Shown one piece after another: positions 1-6,847 of a stretch of 16,081 nt of DNA. The notes beneath the pieces are model-generated. The model was not told where the DNA came from and did no database searches. It was given only the letters and a program-made list of their open reading frames with translations. Source of the DNA: Planctomycetota bacterium (GTDB taxonomy: Bacteria; Planctomycetota; Phycisphaerae; FEN-1346); NCBI GenBank assembly GCA_026386995.1, contig JAPLMO010000008.1, forward strand, positions 1 to 16,081. Reading direction: 5' to 3'. The number at the start of each line of letters is the position of its first letter. The first letter of the stretch is position 1. The translations under genes and the position numbers were made by a program.

Positions 1-306
1 GCGAAAAGTGCCCGATTTTGCCCTCCGGTGTATACTAAAGTGAACGCGATACAATTCGCTACTAAAGGCTATAAGCCCCGGCGGCAAAGGAGGCTGTCCC
101 CTTTGCCCGGCCGGAAAAGGGGACGGCCCCCGTTTCCCGGCGACCTCACCCCGGCGAATCTTCGACTCGGTCGCCGCACGCCGTGGCAGCGGCGCAGGGC
201 CCCAGGCCCCGTATGCCCCTGCTGTTGCTTCTCAATCCGCGACTCGCAATTGTGCACGCCCGAGGAATCTGTGGGTTTCCGGGCGGCGCGGCGGTACACT
301 ACGGGC
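1..306. other. Non-coding leader region with a short hairpin
   Basis: I see no convincing gene here. The open frame that runs through it continues into the metallopeptidase, but its residues are Arg/Pro-rich and unlike a protein N-terminus. One structured element is present: GTCCCCTTT at 96-104 pairs with AAAGGGGAC at 116-124, a perfect 9-bp stem with an 11-nt loop. No T-tract follows, so a rho-independent terminator is not supported. It could be a REP-type palindrome, but only one copy is visible in this window. Confidence 0.5.
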
Positions 307-2115
307 ATGTACGCATTCGCTATTGTGGGCATTCTGGGGGCGATGATTGCCGTGGGCCAGTGGGGCGGCGAGGCCCCGCCGGAACTCTGGGTCGCCCTTT
401 CGGGGTTGGCCGTCGTCGTGGCCCTGGTGGGCCTGGCGGGCCTGTGCATCTCGGCCTTCATCCTGTGGCGGCGGGGAGAGGTGGCGGCCGGCGGGCTGCG
501 GTTCCTCGCCAAAGTCCGCCTCCTGGGGCGGGTCTACCGCCTCCTGGTGCTGGTGGCGTACGGACTTGTCCTCAGGCAACTCGGCTGGGCGGCGCTGGCG
601 TACGACATGGCCGGCCGCGGCACGTGGGATTGCCCCGCGATGGCGATTGCGATCGCCCCGTTTCTGGTGCTCTGCGTCGCAGCCTGGACGGCCGTCTACT
701 GGGCCGAGCGGGTGCTGCGGGCCACGATGTTCGAGCAAGCCGGAGCGGTCGTTTCCGCGGGCGAGTGGACCCTGCCGCGCTACCTGGAATTCATGTTCCG
801 CCAGTACGTGTTGGTGTTCCTCGTGCCGCTGCTGGTGCTGCTTGGCATCGACGACGCCCTGGTGCACGCGGGGTACTCGCCCGACAGCGGCTTGCTGGGG
901 TTCGTCCTGTTCATGGCCACGACGCTGGCGGCCGTGCTGCTGGCGGGCGTGTGGGTCCGCATCTGCTGGCGGACCGAGCCGCTTCCGGAGGGCGACTTGC
1001 GGCGGCGCCTCTACGCGCTGGCAGAGCGGGCGGGCGTGCGGGTGGGAAACGTCCTGGTGTGGCGGACGAACCTTTCGATCGCCAACGGATGCATGATCGG
1101 CATGGTCGGCCCGTTGCGGTATATCATGGTCACCGACGCGCTGCTGCTGGCGATGTCGCAGGCGCCCGAGGAGGCGGAGGCCGTTTTCGCCCACGAGATC
1201 GCACACGTCAAGTACCGCCATACGCTGCTCTACGTCGGCCTGATGGCGGGGGCCGTCGGGGCGGCGATGCTGGCGGGCGAGGCCGTCGCAGCGCTCTCAG
1301 GCGCAAAGTGGGCGGCCGGTGCGGCCACGGTCGCAGTGTTGCTGGGCTATCTGGGCCTCGTGTTCGGATACATCTCGCGCCGGTGCGAACTTGAGGCCGA
1401 CCTCTATGCCGCGCGCGCCACGGAGTGCCCGGTGAACTGTTCGCCGCCGGACCCCGGTTTTGCGGCCGGGCAGGCTCCCGCGGGCGCGGAGGACTGGGCC
1501 GCGGCGGCGAGCGGGCGCAGCCTGTGTCCGCATCGCGTCCTGGCCTTGACCGCCGCGCTGGAGCGGATCGCGCGGCTGAACGGGATGGCGTATTCGGCTC
1601 GCGGCTGGCGGCACTTCAGCATCGCGCACAGGTGCGACGTGCTGGCGGGGCTGCTCGCGGACCCGGCGGGCATTGCGCGATATGAGCGCCGGATACGGCG
1701 CCTCAAGAGGGTCGCGCTGGCGGCGTCGCTGGCGATTGCGGCGGCGGCCGGCGGTTACGTCTGGGCGGCATCGACATCAGAGACGGACCACCCAGAGCAC
1801 CCGGCACGCCCAGAGTACATCATTCCGGGCGAGCCGATTTACCGGACACATCTCATTGATCGGCACCAGGTGGACGCGGTCGCCTTCGGGACGCCAGAGT
1901 TTCACCGTGACGCCGATGCGGCCGCGGACCTTGACGACCGCCGTCTGGCCGGGCTCGGGCGGGATGCTGCGGCGGCAGACGACCAAGTCGCCGTCGCGGA
2001 TGCGCGGGGCCATGCTGTCGCCGTCTACGCGCAGGGCAAACGCCCCCGCGCCGAGAGGGCCGAGGCCGGGCAGTTCCAGGTACTCCAGGATCCCGTCGGC
2101 CGTCGGGGCGGATAG
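307..2115 (+). CDS. M48-family (Ste24/HtpX-like) membrane zinc metallopeptidase with an abnormal C-terminal tail
   Basis: A predicted integral-membrane zinc protease of 602 aa. The M48 hallmark is HEIAH at residues 296-300, with E361 and D365 in a CELEAD motif supplying the third zinc ligand. At least four hydrophobic segments precede the active site and two follow it. The stretch before it, from about residue 220 to the HExxH, reads like the cytoplasmic lead-in of M48 proteins. I chose the ATG at 307 because the hydrophobic N-terminus begins there and everything upstream in frame looks non-coding. No strong Shine-Dalgarno is visible. The recognisable protein ends near residue 490 (about 1777). 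After that the frame continues for about 113 residues antisense to the convergent repressor gene, which suggests that the original stop was lost. M48 proteins of this type are generally linked to membrane protein quality control, but the substrate is unknown. It could be called an M56-like protease, but no BlaI-type partner is adjacent. Confidence 0.82.
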   Translation: MYAFAIVGILGAMIAVGQWGGEAPPELWVALSGLAVVVALVGLAGLCISAFILWRRGEVAAGGLRFLAKVRLLGRVYRLLVLVAYGLVLRQLGWAALAYDMAGRGTWDCPAMAIAIAPFLVLCVAAWTAVYWAERVLRATMFEQAGAVVSAGEWTLPRYLEFMFRQYVLVFLVPLLVLLGIDDALVHAGYSPDSGLLGFVLFMATTLAAVLLAGVWVRICWRTEPLPEGDLRRRLYALAERAGVRVGNVLVWRTNLSIANGCMIGMVGPLRYIMVTDALLLAMSQAPEEAEAVFAHEIAHVKYRHTLLYVGLMAGAVGAAMLAGEAVAALSGAKWAAGAATVAVLLGYLGLVFGYISRRCELEADLYAARATECPVNCSPPDPGFAAGQAPAGAEDWAAAASGRSLCPHRVLALTAALERIARLNGMAYSARGWRHFSIAHRCDVLAGLLADPAGIARYERRIRRLKRVALAASLAIAAAAGGYVWAASTSETDHPEHPARPEYIIPGEPIYRTHLIDRHQVDAVAFGTPEFHRDADAAADLDDRRLAGLGRDAAAADDQVAVADARGHAVAVYAQGKRPRAERAEAGQFQVLQDPVGRRGG

Positions 2116-2877
2116 TTGGACCAAGAGGGCGGTGGCGTCGGCCGGGCGGCCGGGTTCGCCCGCCGGGTCGGCCGCCAGCACTTCGGCGCCGCGCTGGTGT
2201 GCGGCACGGGATTCCGTGTGCGCGATCAGGCGCTCCAGGACCTGCGGGTCTTCCTTGCCCGCAAAGAACTTCTCCCACGAGGCCAGGAGGCCCGCCGCAG
2301 TCCGCCCGATGACCGGAATGGCCGACGGCTTAAGATCCGCCTGCGCCGGCTTCCACGCGCGACCTTCCGGCAGCGATTTTTCGACCTGCGCCAGGATCGC
2401 GCGGAGCGCCGCGACGGCGACGTTGTCGAGCCCGCCGGGGGCACCGCGGAGTATTCCCGACTGCCGCGCGGATTCAGACCGTCCCGCGGCTTCCGACTGT
2501 CGCGCGGCATCCGACTGCCCCGCCGCTTCCGCAGCGGGCTCGGATTTCTGCGCGGGTCGCTCGGAGAGGGCCGCCGCGAAGCGCGCGAGGATTTCCTCGG
2601 CGGGGTGTGACAGCCTGTTGTCAGCACTCTCCGGCGGCAGGGCGGGGAAGGCTTTCCCCTGGCCGGTCAGGAGCCACTTGAGGTCGGCCCCGGTGACCTC
2701 TGCGGCACGGGCGAGGAGGCCGGCGGGTGGCTCGCGGCCCTTTTCGTAATAGTTGTAGGTAGAAGGACTTACGTTCAGCGTCCGGGCGAAGGCAGCCCTT
2801 CCGCGCGCCCCGAAAACGGTCTGGCGGAGGCTCGCCAGGCGTCCGCACGAGTCTGGTCCCGTCGGAGGGTCGGCCAT
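1777..2877 (-). CDS. LexA-like transcriptional repressor: XRE-type HTH plus S24 self-cleavage domain
   Basis: A 366-aa DNA-binding repressor of the phage CI/LexA type. An XRE helix-turn-helix occupies about residues 16-70 (core F-A-R-T-L-N-V-S-P-S-T-Y). An Ala/Gln/Ser-rich degenerate repeat linker lies at about 105-145. The C-terminal S24 domain has the nucleophile S288 in G-D-S-M and the lysine K326 in V-T-V-K-L-W. Their spacing of 38 is close to that of LexA (Ser119/Lys156). A LexA-like cleavage site, A195-G196 in V-I-G-R-T-A-A-G, is present but lies 93 residues before the serine, against about 35 in LexA. I chose the ATG at 2877, not the in-frame ATG at 3006, because GGAGG (complement of 2889-2893) lies 11 nt upstream and the HTH begins shortly after. 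Upstream is a divergent small gene with operator-like palindromes between them. Family knowledge suggests induction by RecA-stimulated autocleavage. The target regulon is unknown. Confidence 0.85.
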   Translation of the reverse strand: MADPPTGPDSCGRLASLRQTVFGARGRAAFARTLNVSPSTYNYYEKGREPPAGLLARAAEVTGADLKWLLTGQGKAFPALPPESADNRLSHPAEEILARFAAALSERPAQKSEPAAEAAGQSDAARQSEAAGRSESARQSGILRGAPGGLDNVAVAALRAILAQVEKSLPEGRAWKPAQADLKPSAIPVIGRTAAGLLASWEKFFAGKEDPQVLERLIAHTESRAAHQRGAEVLAADPAGEPGRPADATALLVQLSAPTADGILEYLELPGLGPLGAGAFALRVDGDSMAPRIRDGDLVVCRRSIPPEPGQTAVVKVRGRIGVTVKLWRPEGDRVHLVPINEMCPVNRLARNDVLWACRVLWVVRL

Positions 2878-2911
2878 GGGGCAAAATGCCTCCAAAATAC
2901 CGTTTCGGCGC

Positions 2912-2953
2912 TCGCAAATGCGAACAAGTGTTGCATTGCGTTCGCGGATGCGT
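2912..2953. promoter_or_regulatory. Operator-like palindromes for the HTH/S24 repressor
   Basis: In the divergent intergenic region, TCGCA-AA-TGCGA (2912-2923) is a perfect 5-bp-arm palindrome. A second, degenerate version, TCGCG-GA-TGCGT (2942-2953), touches the -10 box of the plus-strand promoter. A weaker partial match (GCATTGCG, 2933-2940) sits between them. Two or three like-sequence dyads overlapping a promoter next to a LexA/CI-like gene are what repressor operators usually look like. Binding is inferred. Confidence 0.55.
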
Positions 2954-2958
2954 ATAAT
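2931..2958 (+). promoter_or_regulatory. Near-consensus sigma70 promoter for the small divergent gene
   Basis: The -35 element TTGCAT (2931-2936) and a perfect -10 TATAAT (2953-2958) are separated by 16 nt. It points toward the 60-aa gene that starts at 3033, giving a leader of about 70 nt. The palindrome at 2942-2953 fills the spacer up to the -10, so a bound repressor would be expected to block polymerase. Confidence 0.7.
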
Positions 2959-3032
2959 AGCCTCATGCTGTACGCAACCGTGAATCATACCGCCCCAGGA
3001 ACGCATAGCAACTGAAAAACGAGGAGTGCCCC

Positions 3033-3215
3033 ATGAAGCCGAAGGCCGAGGCCGTCAGAGAAATCATCAAGGGTCTTGAGGGTCTCCAGATGCTGAGCCA
3101 GTGGGAGCAATCGCTCGCCAGAGACCTGACCGCAAAGGCCGAGTCGCTGCTTCGCTCGATACCCGCCGCGCCGCCTGCCGGGAAGGATGCGGCCGGCGGG
3201 TCGGACGATACGTAG
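3033..3215 (+). CDS. Small hypothetical protein under the divergent repressor-controlled promoter
   Basis: A 60-aa protein I do not recognise. It is predicted to be mostly helical and charged for the first 44 residues (K/E/R alternating with L/A/I), then Pro/Ala/Gly-rich and probably disordered, ending in acidic residues. There is no signal peptide, Cys cluster or HTH. Coding status rests on initiation signals: GAGGAG at 3021-3026, 6 nt before the ATG, and the strong promoter at 2931-2958. By position it is analogous to the first gene controlled by a CI/LexA-type repressor, but I cannot assign a function. The direct repeat that opens the downstream islet begins 9 nt after its stop codon, so downstream genes may have been lost when the islet arrived. 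Confidence 0.65.
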   Translation: MKPKAEAVREIIKGLEGLQMLSQWEQSLARDLTAKAESLLRSIPAAPPAGKDAAGGSDDT

Positions 3216-3223
3216 TTCCGTGT

Positions 3224-3259
3224 TCGGGCGCGGCCGGCCTCACTTTGAAGACGCACTTC
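3224..3259 (+). repeat. Left copy of a 36-bp direct repeat flanking the islet
   Basis: This 36-bp stretch (beginning TCGGGCGCGGC, ending GAAGACGCACTTC) recurs in the same orientation at 6812-6847 with one mismatch (C3235 here, A in the other copy). The two copies bracket about 3.55 kb holding the 908-aa gene. They are longer than usual target-site duplications and could be recombination or attachment-like sites, or two copies of a dispersed repeat. Confidence 0.85.
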
Positions 3260-3361
3260 GCTGATAACCAACAGGATGGGTCACAAACTCGACGTATCAT
3301 CTGCATCGGCGGCGAGAAGATTCGCGATACTTCCTTCCCCCACGCCCAACCACGTCAAGGC

Positions 3362-3395
3362 AGTCAAGGTGTATGTCACCGGAACTTCCCGGAAC
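3362..3395 (-). repeat. Inverted copy of the GTTCCGG/GGTGACA repeat end (left)
   Basis: Read on the minus strand, this 34-nt segment (GTTCCGG..GTTCCGGTGACA..ACACC) matches 6498-6531 at 29 of 34 positions. The 908-aa gene is therefore also flanked by an inverted repeat nested inside the direct repeat. A related end appears on the plus strand at 14212, without the first GTTCCGG unit. Confidence 0.75.
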
Positions 3396-3427
3396 TTAAA
3401 GGGACTCCGGCACATGCTTGGCTGGGG

Positions 3428-3508
3428 CTGAGGAGACACTTCGCGTATTACAACCATCGGCGGCGGCACAGGAGCTTGGACCGACGGACGCCGGCCAGCG
3501 TGTACTGA
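3428..3508 (+). pseudogene. C-terminal relic of an IS3-type transposase (integrase core tail)
   Basis: The 26 codons before the TGA encode L-R-R-H-F-A-Y-Y-N-H-R-R-R-H-R-S-L, then D-R-R-T-P-A-S-V-Y. This matches the conserved end of IS3-family OrfB/rve transposases (YN..R.H.SL..TP...Y). No DDE residues or upstream domain are found in any frame before it, so this is a truncated remnant. It marks past insertion-sequence activity at the left edge of the islet. The rest of 3216-3738 holds only repeats and a hairpin. Confidence 0.65.
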
Positions 3509-3556
3509 CTGACAAACCATCTTGTGCAGACGAGAAGAAGTGGTAGAATAGAGACA

Positions 3557-3577
3557 GGCGACGGGCGTTCCGTCGCC
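3557..3577. terminator. Perfect 8-bp stem-loop, possible transcription attenuator
   Basis: GGCGACGG (3557-3564) pairs with CCGTCGCC (3570-3577) around a 5-nt loop. The following bases are GC-rich with only scattered T, so this is not a classical intrinsic terminator. A weak promoter-like pair (TTGTGC 3522-3527, TAGAAT 3544-3549, spacer 16) lies just upstream and would place the hairpin in the leader of the 908-aa gene. Confidence 0.3.
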
Positions 3578-3738
3578 GCGCGTGTTGCTGTTTGCCTTGG
3601 TCGCCCTTCTGGCGCCCTCCGCAACAGCAGCGGCAACATTACCCATGCAGACGGTCCCACCTTATTCTAGGCTGAAAACTGTCCAGCGCATGGGAACAAT
3701 CTAACCCGGTCACAAGTGCTCGGTCGGGAGAAGACTTT

Positions 3739-6465
3739 ATGGGCGATGTCAAGAACAAGCGTGTTGTGGTCGCTGGTGATACCACCGTGGATTGGCACAT
3801 TCTGCATGACGACGCCAGAAAAGGTCACCCACGGGGATGGCAGGACGAAGGGGGAGCCCATGTGGTCTTTCGATTCGGAGGAGCGATGTTGCTCGGAGAT
3901 CTCTTGGAGCATGTGACGGATGGCATCGACGTGTTGCCACACAACTTGTTTTCCGAGTTTGAGGCTGTGGAAGCCGACAGCGGCTTGACTCCAAGTGACC
4001 CTCGGTACAACCACGCGACGGCGGTGTGGTCGCTATACGAGAGAATCCGTAATTCGAAGGAACGCGTCTGGCGAATAAAAGAGTTACAGGGCGTTCGAAG
4101 AGCCAGATTGCCAGGGGGGGCATTTGCCGCCTTGTGCCCGTTCGAGGAAGACCGTCGCGAACAGATACTGGCGATCGATGCCATCGTTGTAGATGATGCA
4201 GGTTTGTGTGTCCGGGACACAGAGCGGTTTTGCCGGCAACTGATACGGGCTGTTGATGGCACCGGCAGTCGGGATAGCCGCCCGTGGGTCGTACTCAAGA
4301 CCGCATGGCCCGTTGCCCAAGGACGTCTTCTCCAGGATCTACTTGACGCGTGTGGCGACAGACTGCTCGTCGTAACAACAGCGGAAGACCTTCGGAAGTC
4401 GGGATTTCAGATCTCCGAAGGCATCTCATGGGAAGCTACTGCACAGGATCTGGCGTGGGAGATGACCTTCAATCCGAGACTCCATCCGCTCCGCCGTGCG
4501 GCTTGTGTGGCGGTCTCGTTTGGGCCTACCGGAATATGGCTGTCGCGAGCACATATGAGATTAGGCGCTGAAGCCCACAGCATGGCCCCAACCCTTGTTT
4601 TCGACCCGCTGAACTTGGAGGGGGATTGGGAAGCCAAACGACCAGGCATGCTCATAGGTTACACAAGTATCATGACGTTGTGCTTCGTGGCACATATCCT
4701 TGACAAGGGACATGCGACTGAACTGCCGAAGGCGGCAGCGGCCAGCATCAGTTGTATGCGAGCTCTTCACGATGAAGGTGTCGGGCTTGATGAGGAATCA
4801 GGGCAGATTCAGTTCCCGTACAAAGCAATTCGAAAGGCGTATGCGGGCCAGTCGGCGTATGGCGTGAGCCGTGTCCCGGTTCCCGTGAGGCCTTACACTG
4901 TGCCGGGGATCTCGACTCAGAAAACCCCGTCCCGGCTATGGTCGATTCTGCGAGATAACTTCGGGAAATGGGATTCGCTCCTGGAACTTGCAGAGAACAT
5001 CGTGATCAAGGGTCCCAAGGAGGCTATAAAGAGTGTACCAGTCACGGAATTCGGGAACTTGGTAACTGCGGACCGCCGTGAAACGGAGAGTTTTCGCAGT
5101 GTGTGCAGACTAATCAGGGAGTATGTCCCTAGCTCGGAAACCAAGCCTCTTTCTTTGGCGGTGTTTGGCCCTCCTGGCTCAGGAAAGTCGTTTGGCGTTA
5201 CGCAGGTGGCCACCGCTATGGCGGCTGACAGCATAAAGCCACTACCACCGTTTAACCTCTCGCAGTTGTCTGGGCCTCCGGCTCTAAATCAGGCGTTCCA
5301 TCAGATTCGAGACTGCGGCCTATCGGGAAAGATCCCCTTGGTCTTTTGGGATGAGTTTGACTGTAAAGTGAACCTTCAGCCGCTCTTTTGGTTAAGGCAT
5401 TTCCTGGCCCCCATGCAAGACGGAGAGTTCATGGAAGGCCAGGTCACCCACTCAATAGGCAAGGCGATTTTTGTATTTGCCGGAGGCATGGCGGCCCACC
5501 TTTCCGAACTTGGCCTGGATTTGGGGCGGGGAGGAGCTGACGATGTGCAATGGCGAGAGGTCAAGGGGCCGGATTTTCTCAGTAGATTGAAGGGCTTCAT
5601 AGATATTGTGGGGATCAACCGCGCAGAGACGGTAAACGGAGATGCCATGGTACCGGACTCTGAGTATGTTGTACGCCGGGCAATCGTTCTGAGAAACATC
5701 CTTGAACGGAAAGCCCCTGGAGTTCTGAGGGTAGATGGTGAGGCTCAGATTGACCGGGGTCTGCTCAGAGCCTTTCTGACAGTGTGGGCCTATCCTAACG
5801 GTGTCCGTTCGATGGAGGCGATTGTCGCCACTAGTAAGCTACAGGGCGCGACTCGATACCAGCCTTCCGCACTGCCACCCAAGGCATTGCTTGAACTCCA
5901 TGTGAATGCGAGGGAGTTCCTCGGTATATATAACCAGAGGGTGGAATTCAGTGGCGAGGAATTGGAGCGATTGGCCGCCGCGAACTACGCCGTGTACGCT
6001 GAGAATAAAGGGTCATCTGCGCCGGGCTATAGCCAGCTGTTGGATGCCGACAAAAACAAGAACAAGGAGGCTGTTCGTGCATGGCCACATATGTTGGCCT
6101 CACTAGGGTACACCTTTGTGGCGGCTGGCAAGGAAATTCCTGGTGGCCAACGGGTCGAGTCCCTTGATGATAAGGACATTGCCAGGTTGGCCCAACTAGA
6201 GCATGATAGGTGGATAATCCGCGAAGTAGCGAACGGAACGGTGTACGACAAGACGCGTGATGACTCAGGAGTTCCTCGTCGCAATCCCTACATGGTTCCA
6301 TGGAATAAAATGACCCGCGAGGAGTTGAGGGAGGCATATCCGGCCGAAGTAGCCTCGCGATTGGGAGAAGGGCCCCTGGACGGGGTTTTTGACATGAATA
6401 TGATTCGTCGCATTCCTCAGGTTCTCCGGGCCGCGGGACTTGAGCTCGTGCGGATTGATTTCTGA
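3739..6465 (+). CDS. Large three-part ATPase: degenerate PfkB-like domain, AAA+ domain and C-terminal RyR-like repeats
   Basis: A 908-aa soluble protein with no signal peptide or membrane segment. Residues 1 to about 320 read as a ribokinase/PfkB-like fold: V-V-V-A-G-D-T-T-V-D (9-18), F-G-G-A (46-49) and T-T-A-E-D-L-R (213-219). The usual G-A-G-D catalytic motif seems replaced by P-G-M-L-I-G-Y (302-308), so kinase activity is doubtful. An AAA+/P-loop domain follows, with Walker A GPPGSGKS (477-484) and Walker B LVFWDE (534-539). The C-terminus (about 735-908) resembles tandem bacterial RyR repeats, including L-E-H-D-R-W (820-825), a GTVYDKTRDD-like segment and the closing I-P-Q-V-L motif. GGGAG (3726-3730) lies 8 nt before the ATG. 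It stands alone between repeats, and its codons are visibly less G+C-biased than those of neighbouring genes, consistent with transfer. I infer a ligand-sensing ATPase, possibly in stress or defence. The role is unknown. Confidence 0.8.
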   Translation: MGDVKNKRVVVAGDTTVDWHILHDDARKGHPRGWQDEGGAHVVFRFGGAMLLGDLLEHVTDGIDVLPHNLFSEFEAVEADSGLTPSDPRYNHATAVWSLYERIRNSKERVWRIKELQGVRRARLPGGAFAALCPFEEDRREQILAIDAIVVDDAGLCVRDTERFCRQLIRAVDGTGSRDSRPWVVLKTAWPVAQGRLLQDLLDACGDRLLVVTTAEDLRKSGFQISEGISWEATAQDLAWEMTFNPRLHPLRRAACVAVSFGPTGIWLSRAHMRLGAEAHSMAPTLVFDPLNLEGDWEAKRPGMLIGYTSIMTLCFVAHILDKGHATELPKAAAASISCMRALHDEGVGLDEESGQIQFPYKAIRKAYAGQSAYGVSRVPVPVRPYTVPGISTQKTPSRLWSILRDNFGKWDSLLELAENIVIKGPKEAIKSVPVTEFGNLVTADRRETESFRSVCRLIREYVPSSETKPLSLAVFGPPGSGKSFGVTQVATAMAADSIKPLPPFNLSQLSGPPALNQAFHQIRDCGLSGKIPLVFWDEFDCKVNLQPLFWLRHFLAPMQDGEFMEGQVTHSIGKAIFVFAGGMAAHLSELGLDLGRGGADDVQWREVKGPDFLSRLKGFIDIVGINRAETVNGDAMVPDSEYVVRRAIVLRNILERKAPGVLRVDGEAQIDRGLLRAFLTVWAYPNGVRSMEAIVATSKLQGATRYQPSALPPKALLELHVNAREFLGIYNQRVEFSGEELERLAAANYAVYAENKGSSAPGYSQLLDADKNKNKEAVRAWPHMLASLGYTFVAAGKEIPGGQRVESLDDKDIARLAQLEHDRWIIREVANGTVYDKTRDDSGVPRRNPYMVPWNKMTREELREAYPAEVASRLGEGPLDGVFDMNMIRRIPQVLRAAGLELVRIDF

Positions 6466-6508
6466 GAGGTGAGCGATCTTCATGGGATGCCACACGGGTT
6501 CCGGCAGG

Positions 6509-6703
6509 TTCCGGTGACACACACCCTAACTCCCGATTCTCGCAGTTCGTGGCACGGTGCTACCTTAAGGCTTCCGGCCTGTCGCGTCAATGGCAAGAGT
6601 CAGGCCCAGCCGCTCGGCCAAATACCGGTCGCTTTTACGGCATGGCTGTGGCGCGGGCGATTATCAGATCAGTCCGCAGGCGCCTGGCGGGGACTTGTTG
6701 TAA
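6509..6703 (+). repeat. Dispersed repeat, module A (left-module copy)
   Basis: This 195-bp segment aligns with 14212-14406, which has the same length, without net gaps. Long identical blocks include CCGGTGACACACACCC and GAGTCAGGCCCAGCCGCTCG. The match stops just after GACTTGTTGTAA. Open frames in both copies are short and I do not recognise a protein, so I treat it as a non-coding dispersed repeat. Confidence 0.8.
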
Positions 6704-6811
6704 TAAGAATCAGCGCGGTCCCGGCACAAGGCGGCGCGAGTTGCTCCAAGGGCTGCGGGGCGCCCTCTTGGCCGGGACGACCGGTCTCAGGGATTTGGTA
6801 AGGCCTCAGTC

Positions 6812-6847
6812 TCGGGCGCGGCAGGCCTCACTTTGAAGACGCACTTC
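6812..6847 (+). repeat. Right copy of the 36-bp direct repeat flanking the islet
   Basis: It matches 3224-3259 at 35 of 36 positions in the same orientation. Its last bases overlap the inverted end of the MITE-like element at 6846, so the islet boundary and the element boundary coincide. Confidence 0.85.

Noticed and set aside
28..306. In-frame upstream extension of the metallopeptidase from an ATG at 28
   Set aside because: The extra 93 residues are Arg/Pro-rich and resemble translated non-coding GC-rich DNA, and they include the hairpin at 96-124. The hydrophobic N-terminus begins at 307.
2455..2545. Short tandem repeat that might suggest a CRISPR or minisatellite
   Set aside because: The units are about 15-18 nt, degenerate, in frame and encode the Q-S-(D/E)-A-A linker of the repressor. 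There are no spacers.
1853..2610. Additional open frames on both strands across the repressor gene
   Set aside because: They are shadows of the repressor codon pattern. Only the -3 frame carries the HTH and S24 motifs.
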